Source: Nitrospira sp.
GTDB lineage: Bacteria > Nitrospirota > Nitrospiria > Nitrospirales > Nitrospiraceae
NCBI GenBank assembly: GCA_024998595.1
Contig: JACOEK010000001.1
Location: 620,001-684,000, forward strand
Direction: 5' to 3'
Length of the DNA: 64,000 nt
Part shown: piece after piece, positions 12,779 to 22,869 of the stretch
Position numbering within the stretch: the stretch's first letter is position 1
How the letters are laid out: every line of letters starts with the position of its first letter
The notes under the pieces: model-generated
Databases searched by the model: none
What the model was told of the DNA's origin: nothing
The model's input: the letters and a program-made list of their open reading frames with translations, nothing else
Position numbers and translations under genes: made by a program

Positions 12779-14413
12779 ATGCTCGTGTTTCTCATCCATG
12801 TGCGTGATCCCCAATTTTACGCTCTTCCGGCTAAGACGCGAGCGAAGAATGGCCGCATTCGGGTCATGGGGTTTCCGCCCATCGGCATTATGTCGCTGTC
12901 ATCGGTGTTGAAACGGGCAGGTCACGAATGTGTCATGTTCGATCAGGCGCATCCGGAGACGCCGAATGAATTCATCATCGAAGAAATAAAACGACGAAAA
13001 CCAGCACTCGTCGGAATGAGTTTCCTCAGCACAACGAGCTATCCCTACGCAAAGATTCTTGCTCGTCAGATCCGCGTAGCGGATGCTTCGGTGAAATTGG
13101 CCTTTGGTGGCGTGTTTGCCAGCCTCAATGCCGGACTTGTGAAGTTGCAGTGTCCGGAGGTGGATTTTGTCTGCCGCGGCGACGGCGAGCAGCTGCTGTT
13201 GGATTTACTCGATCGTATCGACGACCCGAAGGATGTGTGTGGAGTGACCTGGGCGAAAGATGGAAAAGTCATCAATAATCCTAATCGGACCATGGAACGC
13301 CAGTTAGACCAGTGGCCGTTTCCGGACCGGGAAAGTTTGGAGTTGGACTTCATCGAGTCCATGCCGTTGGATGTGCCGGCGGTACTGTCGATGGAGCGCT
13401 TCACAACCATGCAGACGTCTCGAGGCTGTCCATGGCCCTGCGTGTTTTGTGATATTCCGATCTTCAACGAAGGTAAATGGCGCGCGCGTAGTGCGCAACA
13501 CGTAGTCGATGAGCTGAAGTATCTCGAAGCAAACGGCTACGGATCGGTGTATTTCGTGGATGATCATTTCCTGCTCCAGCCGAAGCGGATCGATGCGATT
13601 TGCCAAGGTATCATTGAGGCTAAACTCTCAATTCAATGGGGGATTGAAGGCCGCGTAGATTCGGTCGCGCAACACCTCTTCCCTGCCATGGCCAAGGCCC
13701 ATTGCCGAACGGTCATGTTCGGCATTGAGAGCGGGAGCCAAAAAATCCTCGATCGCCTGCAGAAGGAACAGACGTTGGCAGAGGTTGAAACGGCGGTGAG
13801 AAATGCCAAAAAAGCCGGTATCGAAATTGTCCACGGCTTTTTTACGGTGGGTAATCCTGACGAGACGGTGGAAGACATGCAGAAAACTTTCGACTTCGCG
13901 TCGAAGCTCCCGTTGGATACCTTCGGATTCAACCGACTCTGTGTCTATCGTGGAACGCCACTGTGGCAGGAGTACATCAAGCGCGGATTAGTCACTGATG
14001 CCAAGGATTGGTACAAGTATTTTAAGTGTTCGGAGATCGATCCGACTTGCTTACCTGGCGCGACCATCAATTCCGTACGGCAAGAGGGGCTCAAAAAGCT
14101 CTTTATCTACAAGTTGACCCGGTACCCGATTCAAACCTTTAAGTTGCTCCGTCGATTCTTGCGCTATATGCCTTTCCGTGATGTGGCCTATCTCATCATC
14201 AAGCCATTCCTGGGGCAGAAAAAAGGGGCCACCAAGGCAGAAGTTCTCTCACGCGCAGTGGAACATGCCGAGATGAAAGATGCCGCCGCGCAGCTGACTC
14301 AGTTGAGTGATGAGTTATTGCACAGTGTGCTGGAAGAATCGAAAGCGGAGCGTCAGCGGATTCAGCAAGAAGCCGACGGTTCGCGCGAGTTACCGATGAT
14401 TTCTGCTCGGTAG
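12779..14413 (+). CDS. B12-binding-domain-type radical SAM protein
   Basis: This 544-aa protein has an N-terminal Rossmann-like region of the cobalamin-binding type (residues about 1-150, PPIGIMSLSSVLKRAGHE ... FDQAHPE), but the DxHxxG cobalamin motif is degenerate. A radical SAM domain follows, with the cluster motif CPWPCVFC at Cys217, 221 and 224 and IESGSQKILDRL downstream. The C-terminal part (about 440-544) is basic, then glutamine- and glutamate-rich. Families with this architecture modify lipids, tetrapyrroles or secondary metabolites; the substrate cannot be read from the sequence. It is a single gene between a terminator and a convergent DUF72 gene, which it overlaps by 24 nt at the 3' end. 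A role in hopanoid or bacteriochlorophyll-like chemistry is only a possibility. Confidence 0.75.
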   Translation: MLVFLIHVRDPQFYALPAKTRAKNGRIRVMGFPPIGIMSLSSVLKRAGHECVMFDQAHPETPNEFIIEEIKRRKPALVGMSFLSTTSYPYAKILARQIRVADASVKLAFGGVFASLNAGLVKLQCPEVDFVCRGDGEQLLLDLLDRIDDPKDVCGVTWAKDGKVINNPNRTMERQLDQWPFPDRESLELDFIESMPLDVPAVLSMERFTTMQTSRGCPWPCVFCDIPIFNEGKWRARSAQHVVDELKYLEANGYGSVYFVDDHFLLQPKRIDAICQGIIEAKLSIQWGIEGRVDSVAQHLFPAMAKAHCRTVMFGIESGSQKILDRLQKEQTLAEVETAVRNAKKAGIEIVHGFFTVGNPDETVEDMQKTFDFASKLPLDTFGFNRLCVYRGTPLWQEYIKRGLVTDAKDWYKYFKCSEIDPTCLPGATINSVRQEGLKKLFIYKLTRYPIQTFKLLRRFLRYMPFRDVAYLIIKPFLGQKKGATKAEVLSRAVEHAEMKDAAAQLTQLSDELLHSVLEESKAERQRIQQEADGSRELPMISAR

Positions 14414-15139
14414 CATGTCGCCACCGGTGATTTTCAGCAGCCGATCCGCCCACACCCAGGGTGAGCCTTCGTCTTCATGTTTGCAGTACACGTAGCACTC
14501 CTTCCCATTCTTTCTTGCCTGCATGAAGTAGTCACCCCACTTTACTAAGTCTTTGCTCGAATACTGACTGCGACGAAGTCGGGCATACTCGAAGTCACTC
14601 GTGTCTCGATATTCCGCAGGGCGATCATCCGTTTCAACAGTCGCCCAGGCGACGTGAAATCGGCGCAGAAGACCTTCCACGGTCGAGTCGTTCCAGCTGT
14701 CGTGCCGGAATTCTATGGCCCAGCGATAAGTGGAGGGAAGACTTTTCAGGAAATCAGTTAAGCGGTCATTGTCTCGTTTCAAATTGGGAGGGAGTTGAAG
14801 AAGGATTGGTCCAAGTTTCCGTTTTTCGGCCAGAGGAGCGAGATGATCCAACATGGTCTGAAGGAATGGCAAAGCCTCTGGATTCAGGCGCTTCAAGTGT
14901 GTGATGGCACGATGGGCCTTCACTGAGAAGACAAAATGAGCCGGAGTTTGATCGATCCATTTTGTCACCGCTGCCAAGGTAGGAAGCCGAAACCACACTC
15001 CGTCCAGCTCGACTGTGCGGTATCGCGTTGAGTAATAGGTAAGGAAATCGGATTGCTTGAGCGCTGACGGGTAAAAGCGAGACGGTCCCTGCCAGGGTTT
15101 ATAGGAGTAGCCGGACAAGCCGATGTAAATGTCTGCCAT
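14390..15139 (-). CDS. DUF72 (YecE-like) family protein
   Basis: The 249-aa product matches the DUF72 family, which has a TIM-barrel-like fold and no settled biochemical role. Visible family features are IYIGLSGYSYKPWQGPSRFYP at the N-terminus, YSTRYRTVELDGVWFRLP, FVFSVKAHRAITHLKRL, GPILLQLPPNL and WAIEFRHDSW. The C-terminus CYVYCKHEDEGSPWVWADRL matches the usual end, with Cys-containing residues. The start codon is the ATG ending at 15139. Its 3' end overlaps the convergent radical SAM gene by 24 nt. Function unknown. Confidence 0.8.
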   Translation of the reverse strand: MADIYIGLSGYSYKPWQGPSRFYPSALKQSDFLTYYSTRYRTVELDGVWFRLPTLAAVTKWIDQTPAHFVFSVKAHRAITHLKRLNPEALPFLQTMLDHLAPLAEKRKLGPILLQLPPNLKRDNDRLTDFLKSLPSTYRWAIEFRHDSWNDSTVEGLLRRFHVAWATVETDDRPAEYRDTSDFEYARLRRSQYSSKDLVKWGDYFMQARKNGKECYVYCKHEDEGSPWVWADRLLKITGGDMLPSRNHR

Positions 15140-15479
15140 AGCGATCCGACTGCGATTCGGCCCGACACGTCCTCTACTGAAGTGGAACCCAGATACGTGA
15201 CAAAGTCACGCCTGCAGCCATATGAATAGCGCAAGCCTGCAATCCAGTTTGGATTACAACCAGCGCAAAAGCAAATGCGAGGCTGGCTCAGTCAAGGACT
15301 GTTGAATGGTATCGAAGAACGAAGAAATAGTCATCGAGCTTGGCGTACCCTCGATCTCATTGTGCGAGTGGTTGAGAGGGTAGGTCGATATCTGCAGATC
15401 AGCAATCACTTAGAAATGGCAAGTGGCCGGTGCGGAAACCGCAACCGGCCACTTGGTAGCACTGGCAGAACGATCTGGG
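15140..15479. other. Intergenic stretch between DUF72 and ahcY
   Basis: These 340 nt contain the 5' region of the DUF72 gene and the 3' region of ahcY, both on the minus strand. The only structured element recognised is the hairpin at 15420-15455. A plus-strand ORF starting at 15275 runs into the antisense of ahcY and has no recognisable product. Confidence 0.5.
15420..15455 (-). terminator. Terminator-like hairpin after ahcY
   Basis: CAAGTGGCCGGT-GCGG-AAA-CCGC-A-ACCGGCCACTTG is a 16-bp stem with one bulged A, placed 25 nt beyond the ahcY stop. On the minus strand it is followed by CCATTTCT, a weak U-tract, so termination may be partial or Rho-assisted. Confidence 0.6.
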
Positions 15480-16841
<1,362 letters not shown>

Positions 16842-17990
16842 TTAGAGGCCCGCATCCTTCCGCAAGACTTTGGCTTTGTCGGTCTTTTCCCACGTAAACT
16901 CCGGTTCGTTACGACCAAAGTGTCCGTAGGCAGCGGTCTTCTTGAAAATAGGACGACGCAATTTCAGGTGCTCGATGATCCCGCGCGGAGTCAACGCGAA
17001 ATGTTTTCGGACCAACTTGTCCAGGCTTTCGGGAGCCACCTTCTCCGTGTCCTTCGTATCGACCAAGACGGAGACGGGATCGGCCACTCCGATCGCATAG
17101 GCCAGCTGCACTTCGCATTTCGACGCCAAGCCGGCGGCGACGATGTTCTTGGCAATGTAGCGGGCCATGTACGAGGCAGAGCGATCGACCTTGGAGGGAT
17201 CTTTTCCCGAGAAGGCGCCGCCACCATGGCTGCCGTGGCCGCCGTAGGTGTCGACGATGATCTTGCGGCCGGTCAGGCCCGTGTCGCCCATGGGGCCGCC
17301 GACAACGAATCGACCGGTTGGGTTGATATGGTGTTTCACGCTGGTCGCATCGTACAGGCCTTTCGGCATGGACGGCTTGATGACGTGTTCCATCAGGTCC
17401 CGCTCGATCTGTCTATTGGTCACATCAGGGCTGTGTTGCGTGGAAACGACAATGGTGTCGATGCGGAAGGGCTTGCCATCCTTGTATTCGACAGTCACTT
17501 GGGATTTGCCGTCGGGACGAACCCACTTCAAGATTTTTTTCTTCCGTACTTCAGCCAGACGTTTGGTCAAGCGGTGGGCGAGAACGATCGGCATAGGCAT
17601 GAGTTCGGTCGTTTCGTTGGTCGCATACCCGAACATGAGTCCCTGGTCGCCGGCGCCACCGGAATCCACGCCCATGGCGATGTCACCCGACTGTTGATGG
17701 ATAGAGGTCAGGACCGAGCAGGTGTTGGAGTCGAATCCCCAGGAGGCATCGGTGTAGCCGACATCCTTGATCACTTCGCGAATGATATCAGGAATCTCCA
17801 CGTAGGCTTTGGTCGAGATTTCCCCGGCGACGAAGGCAATACCGGTTGTGAGGATAGTTTCACACGCGACTCTCGATGTCTTGTCTTGCGCAATGATGGC
17901 GTCTAGAATTCCATCGGAAATTTGATCCGCGATCTTGTCCGGGTGTCCCTCAGTGACCGACTCAGACGTAAACAGGTAGTTATGTCTCAT
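16842..17990 (-). CDS. metK: S-adenosylmethionine synthetase
   Basis: This 382-aa enzyme makes S-adenosylmethionine from methionine and ATP. Family signatures are clear: [27 protein letters not shown] at the N-terminus, [12 protein letters not shown], and the P-loop-like [22 protein letters not shown]. The ATG ending at 17990 is preceded by GGGGGAA. Together with ahcY it forms a methylation-cycle pair. The leader of about 110-250 nt has a promoter-like element but no SAM-riboswitch core that could be recognised. Confidence 0.96.
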   Translation of the reverse strand: MRHNYLFTSESVTEGHPDKIADQISDGILDAIIAQDKTSRVACETILTTGIAFVAGEISTKAYVEIPDIIREVIKDVGYTDASWGFDSNTCSVLTSIHQQSGDIAMGVDSGGAGDQGLMFGYATNETTELMPMPIVLAHRLTKRLAEVRKKKILKWVRPDGKSQVTVEYKDGKPFRIDTIVVSTQHSPDVTNRQIERDLMEHVIKPSMPKGLYDATSVKHHINPTGRFVVGGPMGDTGLTGRKIIVDTYGGHGSHGGGAFSGKDPSKVDRSASYMARYIAKNIVAAGLASKCEVQLAYAIGVADPVSVLVDTKDTEKVAPESLDKLVRKHFALTPRGIIEHLKLRRPIFKKTAAYGHFGRNEPEFTWEKTDKAKVLRKDAGL

Positions 17991-18112
17991 TGTTCCCCCT
18001 GGAAGTGAAGTGATTCGAGGATGCGGCGGTTAGAGTTTAGGCGGCACAACGACCGAGCGTGGAAGATGCTGCACATGCACTGATAAGGCAACCCCGCAAA
18101 AACGCTACGGCA

Positions 18113-18141
18113 ATAGTAGCTGACCGAGTGGTTTTTGTCTA
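18113..18141 (-). promoter_or_regulatory. Putative sigma-70 promoter of metK
   Basis: On the minus strand TAGACA-17 nt-TACTAT resembles the TTGACA/TATAAT consensus. It lies 123 nt upstream of the metK start codon and points toward it. Confidence 0.45.
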
Positions 18142-18188
18142 CCGTTCTGGCCGAATTGATGGCGTCTTTCGCGAGACCCGTGTCTTGC

Positions 18189-18218
18189 TTGACAGCCCTT
18201 CGAGACGACTTGTAAGAT
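18189..18218 (+). promoter_or_regulatory. Putative sigma-70 promoter of the cytochrome c maturation operon
   Basis: TTGACA-18 nt-TAAGAT lies about 170 nt upstream of the resB start. The -35 box is a perfect consensus match and the -10 box matches four of six positions. It is the best promoter candidate before the resB-ccsA-tlpA-tlpA-ccdA unit. Confidence 0.5.
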
Positions 18219-18390
18219 AGCTTACTTTTAGCGCATTTGGAACATTTTTCATCATAAACGCTCTGCCCCGGCACTTCCAACCTCGTGGTATCGGCCTGCG
18301 TTGACGCAGGATCCCACACGCAGCTCGTCATTCGTTATGATGATGGGGTCTGTATGACGGCCAGGTCGAAGCAGCGAGGTCTGTTGATCC

Positions 18391-19827
18391 ATGAACGATA
18401 AACCCGACGCAGCATCAGATATGAGTGCATCCGGCCCTTCTACGTCAGGACTGGGGTGGGAGGAGTTTTCACGCGAGGTCGTGGACTTTTTTGCGTCCAT
18501 CAAGCTGGCGATGTTCCTGTTTATTGTGCTCGCGATGACCGCGACCATCGGCACGGTGATTCAGCAGGGCGAACGTCCGGAAACCTATGTGCAGGAGTAT
18601 GGCGAAGAGGCCTATCGTTGGTTTCTTCGTCTGGGCTTTACAGACGTCTATCACACCTGGTGGTTCACCAGCCTGCTAGGCCTTCTCTGCGTCAACTCGC
18701 TGACCTGTTTCCATAAACGATTTCCCAGCGTCTGGCGCTCCATGCGTCAGGACAAGGTCAGTGTCTCGTTGGCATTTATCCAGGGGATGAAGCAACAGGC
18801 CACCCTTTCGATCAACCAACCGAAAGAAACCGTGGCGGAGTCGCTGGTGAGGATTTTTGCAGAAAAAGGCTACAAGGTACTGGCCAAGAGCGATCCCGGC
18901 GAGGTCACCGTGTATGCCACCAAAGGCATTATGGGCCGGGTCGGCGCCCACGTCGCGCATCTTAGTGCGACGGTTATCGTCCTCGGAGGCCTGCTCGGCA
19001 GCTATTACGGATTTTCCGAGTTCGGGGTGTGCCTTGAGGGGCAGACGTACCATATCCCCAGAGGAAACTTCGACCTGCACGTCGACAAGTTCTGGATCGA
19101 TTACCATGAAAATGGTTCCGTCAAATCCTACAACAGCACGTTGACGGTCATCGATCAAGGCACGCCGACCATGACCAAGACGATCACGGTCAATGATCCA
19201 TTGGTGTACAAAGGGATCTGGTTTTACCAGTCCAGCTATGGGGATGCATGGGACCAAATCGAGGCCGCGCGGATCAATGTTAAGGACAAGACATCGGATA
19301 AGGTTGTCGCGACGGTTGATCTGGAGTGGAACAAGGAAAAAGCGGTCGAGGGCCTTCCCTTAAAAATGAAGATGACCGATTTCGTGGCCGACTTCGCGTT
19401 CAACTCCACTGAGAAGAAAGTCTTTTCCAAAACCGCCGAACATGCCAATCCCGCCATTCGTTTGGCGGTCGATGAGCGCAGCACCGTGCAATCCACCCCC
19501 TGGGTGTTTTATCATTACCCGGACCTCTTTGAGATCAAGGACTCCGCGTATCAGTTCGAATTCATCGGGTATCAACCGAAGAAGTTCACCGGTCTGCAGA
19601 TTGCCAGAAATCCCGGCATCATGATGGTGTGGATCGGGTGTACGATGTTGGTCGTGGGGATGACACTATCGTCGCTCATTTATCATCGACGGCTGTGGGC
19701 GAAGATCCTGCCCGGCGAAGCGGGCGTGACACTGCATCTCGGTGGCACCACGCACAAGAGTCAGATCGACTTTCAGAAAGAGTTCAGAAAATTGACGGAG
19801 AAGATTCAAACTAAGACTTCATCTTGA
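18391..19827 (+). CDS. resB: Cytochrome c biogenesis protein ResB (system II)
   Basis: ResB works with CcsA/ResC to carry heme across the membrane and attach it to apocytochromes c. The 478-aa product has TM segments near residues 35-52 (LAMFLFIVLAMTATIGTVI), 90-105 and 185-205, a large periplasmic domain (about 210-420), and a last TM near 425-445 (GIMMVWIGCTMLVVGMTLSSLIYHRR). This matches the ResB/Ccs1 layout. It starts at ATG 18391. It is the first gene of a tight five-gene set ending with ccdA. The set fits an organism with many c-type cytochromes. Confidence 0.88.
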   Translation: MNDKPDAASDMSASGPSTSGLGWEEFSREVVDFFASIKLAMFLFIVLAMTATIGTVIQQGERPETYVQEYGEEAYRWFLRLGFTDVYHTWWFTSLLGLLCVNSLTCFHKRFPSVWRSMRQDKVSVSLAFIQGMKQQATLSINQPKETVAESLVRIFAEKGYKVLAKSDPGEVTVYATKGIMGRVGAHVAHLSATVIVLGGLLGSYYGFSEFGVCLEGQTYHIPRGNFDLHVDKFWIDYHENGSVKSYNSTLTVIDQGTPTMTKTITVNDPLVYKGIWFYQSSYGDAWDQIEAARINVKDKTSDKVVATVDLEWNKEKAVEGLPLKMKMTDFVADFAFNSTEKKVFSKTAEHANPAIRLAVDERSTVQSTPWVFYHYPDLFEIKDSAYQFEFIGYQPKKFTGLQIARNPGIMMVWIGCTMLVVGMTLSSLIYHRRLWAKILPGEAGVTLHLGGTTHKSQIDFQKEFRKLTEKIQTKTSS

Positions 19828-19900
19828 AGCCCGTTTCAGCGCCGTTGAGGAATCCTGTCATTCAGGACGACGCTGCACTCTACGATAGACGGAGGCCCGT

Positions 19901-20815
19901 ATGATGCGATCATTGTTTCTTTTCGATATGACGTTCTGGCTCTATCTGGCAGCGTTGGGCCTCTATGTCGCGTATCTGTTCGCGAAGCGTCCGGCCATGC
20001 AGATGGCTCCAGCCGGGCATCCCATCGGCGACCTTGAGGATCGCGATGGTGCCTGGGCTACCCAATTGGGACAGGTCGCAACTCTCGTGACCGTGTTTGG
20101 ATGGGTGCTCAATACCATGGCCTTGATGACCAGGGCATTTGAGAGGATGGAGCATTCCGGAACCTTTGCTCCTTGGTCCAATCAATTTGAGGCCATGGCC
20201 TATGTGTCATGGGCGATTATTCTCGGTTATGTGCTCTTGGAGTTTCGATACCGGATCAAGGCCGTCGGTGCGTTTGTGGTGGGCATCGGTTTCATCGCGA
20301 TGGGCGCGGCGTCGCTCCTGCCCTATCGCTACCAGACTGCGGAACCGCTTGTGCCCGCGTTGAACAGCTACTGGATTTACATCCATGTCTCGGTCACGTT
20401 GACCAGTTACGCGGCATTTGCCATGGCCGGCGGGTTGGGGCTGATGTACCTCTTCAAGGAGCGGGCGGTGAACCGGGGCAGTCAGTCACGATTTTATGCG
20501 GCATTCCCTGACCTCGAAACGATCGACGAACTCGGGTACAAGGCGATTATGCTGGGCTTCCCGTTGCTGGCTTTTGGCATCATTCTCGGAGCCATGTGGG
20601 CCAACTATGCCTGGGGAGGCTATTGGAGTTGGGACCCAAAAGAAACCTGGTCGTTGATCGTCTGGCTGATCTATGGCGCCTATATCCATGCCCGCATGAC
20701 GCGGGGCTGGGAAGGGCATAAGGCCGCAATCTACGCGATCTTCGGGTTTTTGATGGTGATCTTCTGCTTCTGGGGAGTGAACTTTTTACTCTCTGGTCTG
20801 CATGCGTACGCGTAG
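19901..20815 (+). CDS. ccsA: Cytochrome c biogenesis protein CcsA/ResC (system II heme handler)
   Basis: This 304-aa polytopic protein partners ResB in the system II cytochrome c synthetase. It carries the tryptophan-rich heme-handling motif WGGYWSWDPKETWSLIVWLIYGAYIH, with roughly eight hydrophobic segments and conserved His residues in the flanking loops (YIHVSVTLTSYAAF). The ATG at 19901 has GGAGG 5 nt upstream. It lies 73 nt after resB and 3 nt before the first tlpA gene, so the genes are probably co-translated. Confidence 0.9.
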   Translation: MMRSLFLFDMTFWLYLAALGLYVAYLFAKRPAMQMAPAGHPIGDLEDRDGAWATQLGQVATLVTVFGWVLNTMALMTRAFERMEHSGTFAPWSNQFEAMAYVSWAIILGYVLLEFRYRIKAVGAFVVGIGFIAMGAASLLPYRYQTAEPLVPALNSYWIYIHVSVTLTSYAAFAMAGGLGLMYLFKERAVNRGSQSRFYAAFPDLETIDELGYKAIMLGFPLLAFGIILGAMWANYAWGGYWSWDPKETWSLIVWLIYGAYIHARMTRGWEGHKAAIYAIFGFLMVIFCFWGVNFLLSGLHAYA

Positions 20816-20818
20816 ACC

Positions 20819-21439
20819 ATGAGTGATCACGTAGATCAGAGTTCAGCCGGCGCTGCCGTGCGAAGTGGTCCTTCCCGAACGGTGGTGGTGCTCGCTGCCG
20901 CGGCCATTCTTGGCGTGATGTTTCTTGTCGTATGGTTGCAAAGCTCCAAGTACGAGCCGCTGGTGGTCGGAAAAGAGGCGCCGGATTTTCAATTACCCGA
21001 CCTCACCGACAAGCAACTGCGGTTGTCCGACTATCGCGGCAAAGTGGTCTTTTTGAATTTCTGGGCCACCTGGTGCAAGCCCTGCCGGGAAGAAATGCCT
21101 TCTATGGAAGTGCTGTACAAAAACTTTGAAAAGGACGGACTGGTGATTCTGGCGGTCAGCATCGACCGGGTGACCACGAAGAAAGAAATCCCGCCCTTCG
21201 TCAAAGGCCTGAATCTTACCTTTCCTGTGCTGGTCGACTCCTGGGGGCAGACGGATAAGCGCTACAAATTGATGGGGGTTCCTGAAACTTATATCATCGA
21301 TCAGCAAGGGGTGCTGCGCGAAAAAGTGATCGGGCCCAGGGATTGGACGCGATTGGATAATCTCAAGGTACTGACGCAATTGCTCAAGCCGGCAGAGAAG
21401 GCGGCCAGTGCGGCCTCCCCTGAGGCCCCGGTATTATAG
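20819..21439 (+). CDS. TlpA/ResA-like thioredoxin, membrane-anchored
   Basis: This 206-aa protein has one N-terminal TM anchor (residues about 21-40) and a periplasmic AhpC/TSA-Redoxin-type thioredoxin domain with the active site FWATWCKPC (Cys86, Cys89). Such proteins keep the heme-binding CXXCH cysteines of apocytochromes reduced. The cis-proline segment is VPETYIIDQQGVL. The ATG at 20819 follows the ccsA stop by 3 nt. It is one of two adjacent TlpA-like genes; the active-site dipeptide KP differs from GP in the next gene, which suggests different redox potentials or partners. Confidence 0.85.
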   Translation: MSDHVDQSSAGAAVRSGPSRTVVVLAAAAILGVMFLVVWLQSSKYEPLVVGKEAPDFQLPDLTDKQLRLSDYRGKVVFLNFWATWCKPCREEMPSMEVLYKNFEKDGLVILAVSIDRVTTKKEIPPFVKGLNLTFPVLVDSWGQTDKRYKLMGVPETYIIDQQGVLREKVIGPRDWTRLDNLKVLTQLLKPAEKAASAASPEAPVL

Positions 21440-21447
21440 GTGTGACG

Positions 21448-22008
21448 ATGAACCGCTGGTCGGCACTTTCTTTGATTGGCGCGGGCTTGGTAATCGGCGG
21501 AGCAATTATCGCCGATGCTCAAGGAGGGGCGTCGACTTCATCCACGACTCCCCTGATGGTTGCCAATCCGGCGCCGCAAGTCGATGACGAGGCACCCAAC
21601 TTTCTCCTGAAGGATTCCGAGGGATTCAATGTTACCTTGGATCAATTTCGCGGGAAGGTTGTGCTCCTGAATTTCTGGGCCACATGGTGCGGTCCCTGCA
21701 AAATCGAGATGCCAGCGATGGAGCGATTGTATCGATCGTTCAGCCGGAAGGAATTTGAAATTCTGGCGGTTTCAACCGATGCGCAGGGCACGGCCGTCAC
21801 CCGTCCTTTTCAGCAGGAAGTCGGCTTCACTTTTCCCGTACTTCATGACGCAGATTTTCGGATCGGACTTCAGTATGGCGCCCGCCAGTTACCGATGACA
21901 TTTCTGATCGATCGCAAGGGCATCATTCGTAATCGGATCCCCGGCGCTCGCGACTGGAGCGCGCCGGCAGGGAAGCGGTTAGTCGAAGCGCTGTTACAAG
22001 GGTCTTAG
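21448..22008 (+). CDS. TlpA/ResA-like thioredoxin, secreted or signal-anchored
   Basis: This second thioredoxin-fold protein (186 aa) has an N-terminal signal sequence or anchor (MNRWSALSLIGAGLVIGGAIIADAQ) and the active site FWATWCGPC (Cys81, Cys84). RQLPMTFLIDRKG carries the cis-proline. It probably receives electrons from CcdA, encoded 1 nt downstream, and reduces apocytochrome thiols. The track starts at GTG 21442; ATG 21448, two codons later, is preferred, though neither has a strong ribosome site. It seems to be an old duplicate of the preceding gene, now diverged outside the thioredoxin core. Confidence 0.85.
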   Translation: MNRWSALSLIGAGLVIGGAIIADAQGGASTSSTTPLMVANPAPQVDDEAPNFLLKDSEGFNVTLDQFRGKVVLLNFWATWCGPCKIEMPAMERLYRSFSRKEFEILAVSTDAQGTAVTRPFQQEVGFTFPVLHDADFRIGLQYGARQLPMTFLIDRKGIIRNRIPGARDWSAPAGKRLVEALLQGS

Positions 22009-22009
22009 T

Positions 22010-22756
22010 ATGACCGACTCGGTGCAATCGATATCATTGGTGGCCGCGTTTTCAGCCGGGCTACTGTCTTTTGTCTCTCCGTGTGTTCTGCCGCTGGTGC
22101 CGTCCTATATTTCCTACATCACGGGCCTTTCGATCGAACAGCTGACCGACGTTTCGGAACGGAGCCGGTTTCGCAAGGCGATCATTCTGAACTCCCTGCT
22201 GTTTATCGCGGGGTTTTCAACGGTGTTCGTGGCGTTCGGAGCCTCGGCGAGCCTGTTGGGCCAGGCGTTGATTACGTATCAAGAACATTTACGACGGTTC
22301 GGGGGAATTGTCGTGATTGTGTTCGGGCTCTATCTTCTGGGGATCTTGAATCTGAATTTCCTGAAAATGGAGCATCGGTATCAGTTTCGGAATCGTCCGG
22401 CCGGATTTCTCGGTTCGTTCTTGATCGGAATCGCATTTGCGGCCGGGTGGACACCCTGCGTCGGGCCTGTTCTCGGGACAATCCTCCTCTATGCGAGCAC
22501 GACTGAATCGATGTTCAGTGGAGTGGTCCTGCTCACGTTCTACTCCCTGGGATTGGCCCTGCCGTTGTTTCTCACGGCGCTGGGGGTCGATCGATTCCTC
22601 AGTTACTTCAAGGAAGTGCGCGCCTATCTCTGGGGGGTTTCCACGGTGAGCGGGGTGCTGCTCATTGTTGTGGGCGTGATGATCTATGCCAATTCGCTGA
22701 CCATGATCACGAGCTTTCTCGAACGATACGGGATTGGCTGGTACCTCGGGCAGTAG
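22010..22756 (+). CDS. ccdA: Cytochrome c biogenesis protein CcdA (DsbD-like electron transporter)
   Basis: The 248-aa product is a short, six-TM-type CcdA that moves electrons from cytoplasmic thioredoxin to periplasmic TlpA/ResA proteins. It shows AAFSAGLLSFVSPCVLPLVPSYISYITG and, in the second half, AFAAGWTPCVGPVLGTIL; the two cysteines in the PCVLP and PCVGP motifs form the redox pair. It starts one base after the tlpA stop. It is the last gene of the cytochrome maturation operon; no clear terminator was seen after it. Confidence 0.92.
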   Translation: MTDSVQSISLVAAFSAGLLSFVSPCVLPLVPSYISYITGLSIEQLTDVSERSRFRKAIILNSLLFIAGFSTVFVAFGASASLLGQALITYQEHLRRFGGIVVIVFGLYLLGILNLNFLKMEHRYQFRNRPAGFLGSFLIGIAFAAGWTPCVGPVLGTILLYASTTESMFSGVVLLTFYSLGLALPLFLTALGVDRFLSYFKEVRAYLWGVSTVSGVLLIVVGVMIYANSLTMITSFLERYGIGWYLGQ

Positions 22757-22869
22757 TGAGCTATTTCCCGTCCGGCTCTTCCTGAACCCTTCCCCGCACC
22801 AACACCTTCTCATTTCGTGTAGATTGGACTTGCTCGCAGAAGGGCATTCCACAATCGGTGTGCAGCAAC

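Larger units (their letters stand above)
17991..18390. other. Divergent intergenic region between metK and resB
   Basis: This 400-nt stretch separates divergent metK and resB. It contains promoter-like elements for both directions (annotated separately). The plus-strand leader after the resB promoter is about 165 nt, and no riboswitch or small RNA was recognised in it. The 18.0-18.3 kb ORFs of the track overlap both leaders and have no family resemblance. Confidence 0.6.

Noticed and set aside
17991-18250. Possible SAM riboswitch upstream of metK
   Set aside because: The leader was read on the minus strand; no conserved SAM-I, SAM-II or SAH riboswitch core was recognised, only a promoter-like element.
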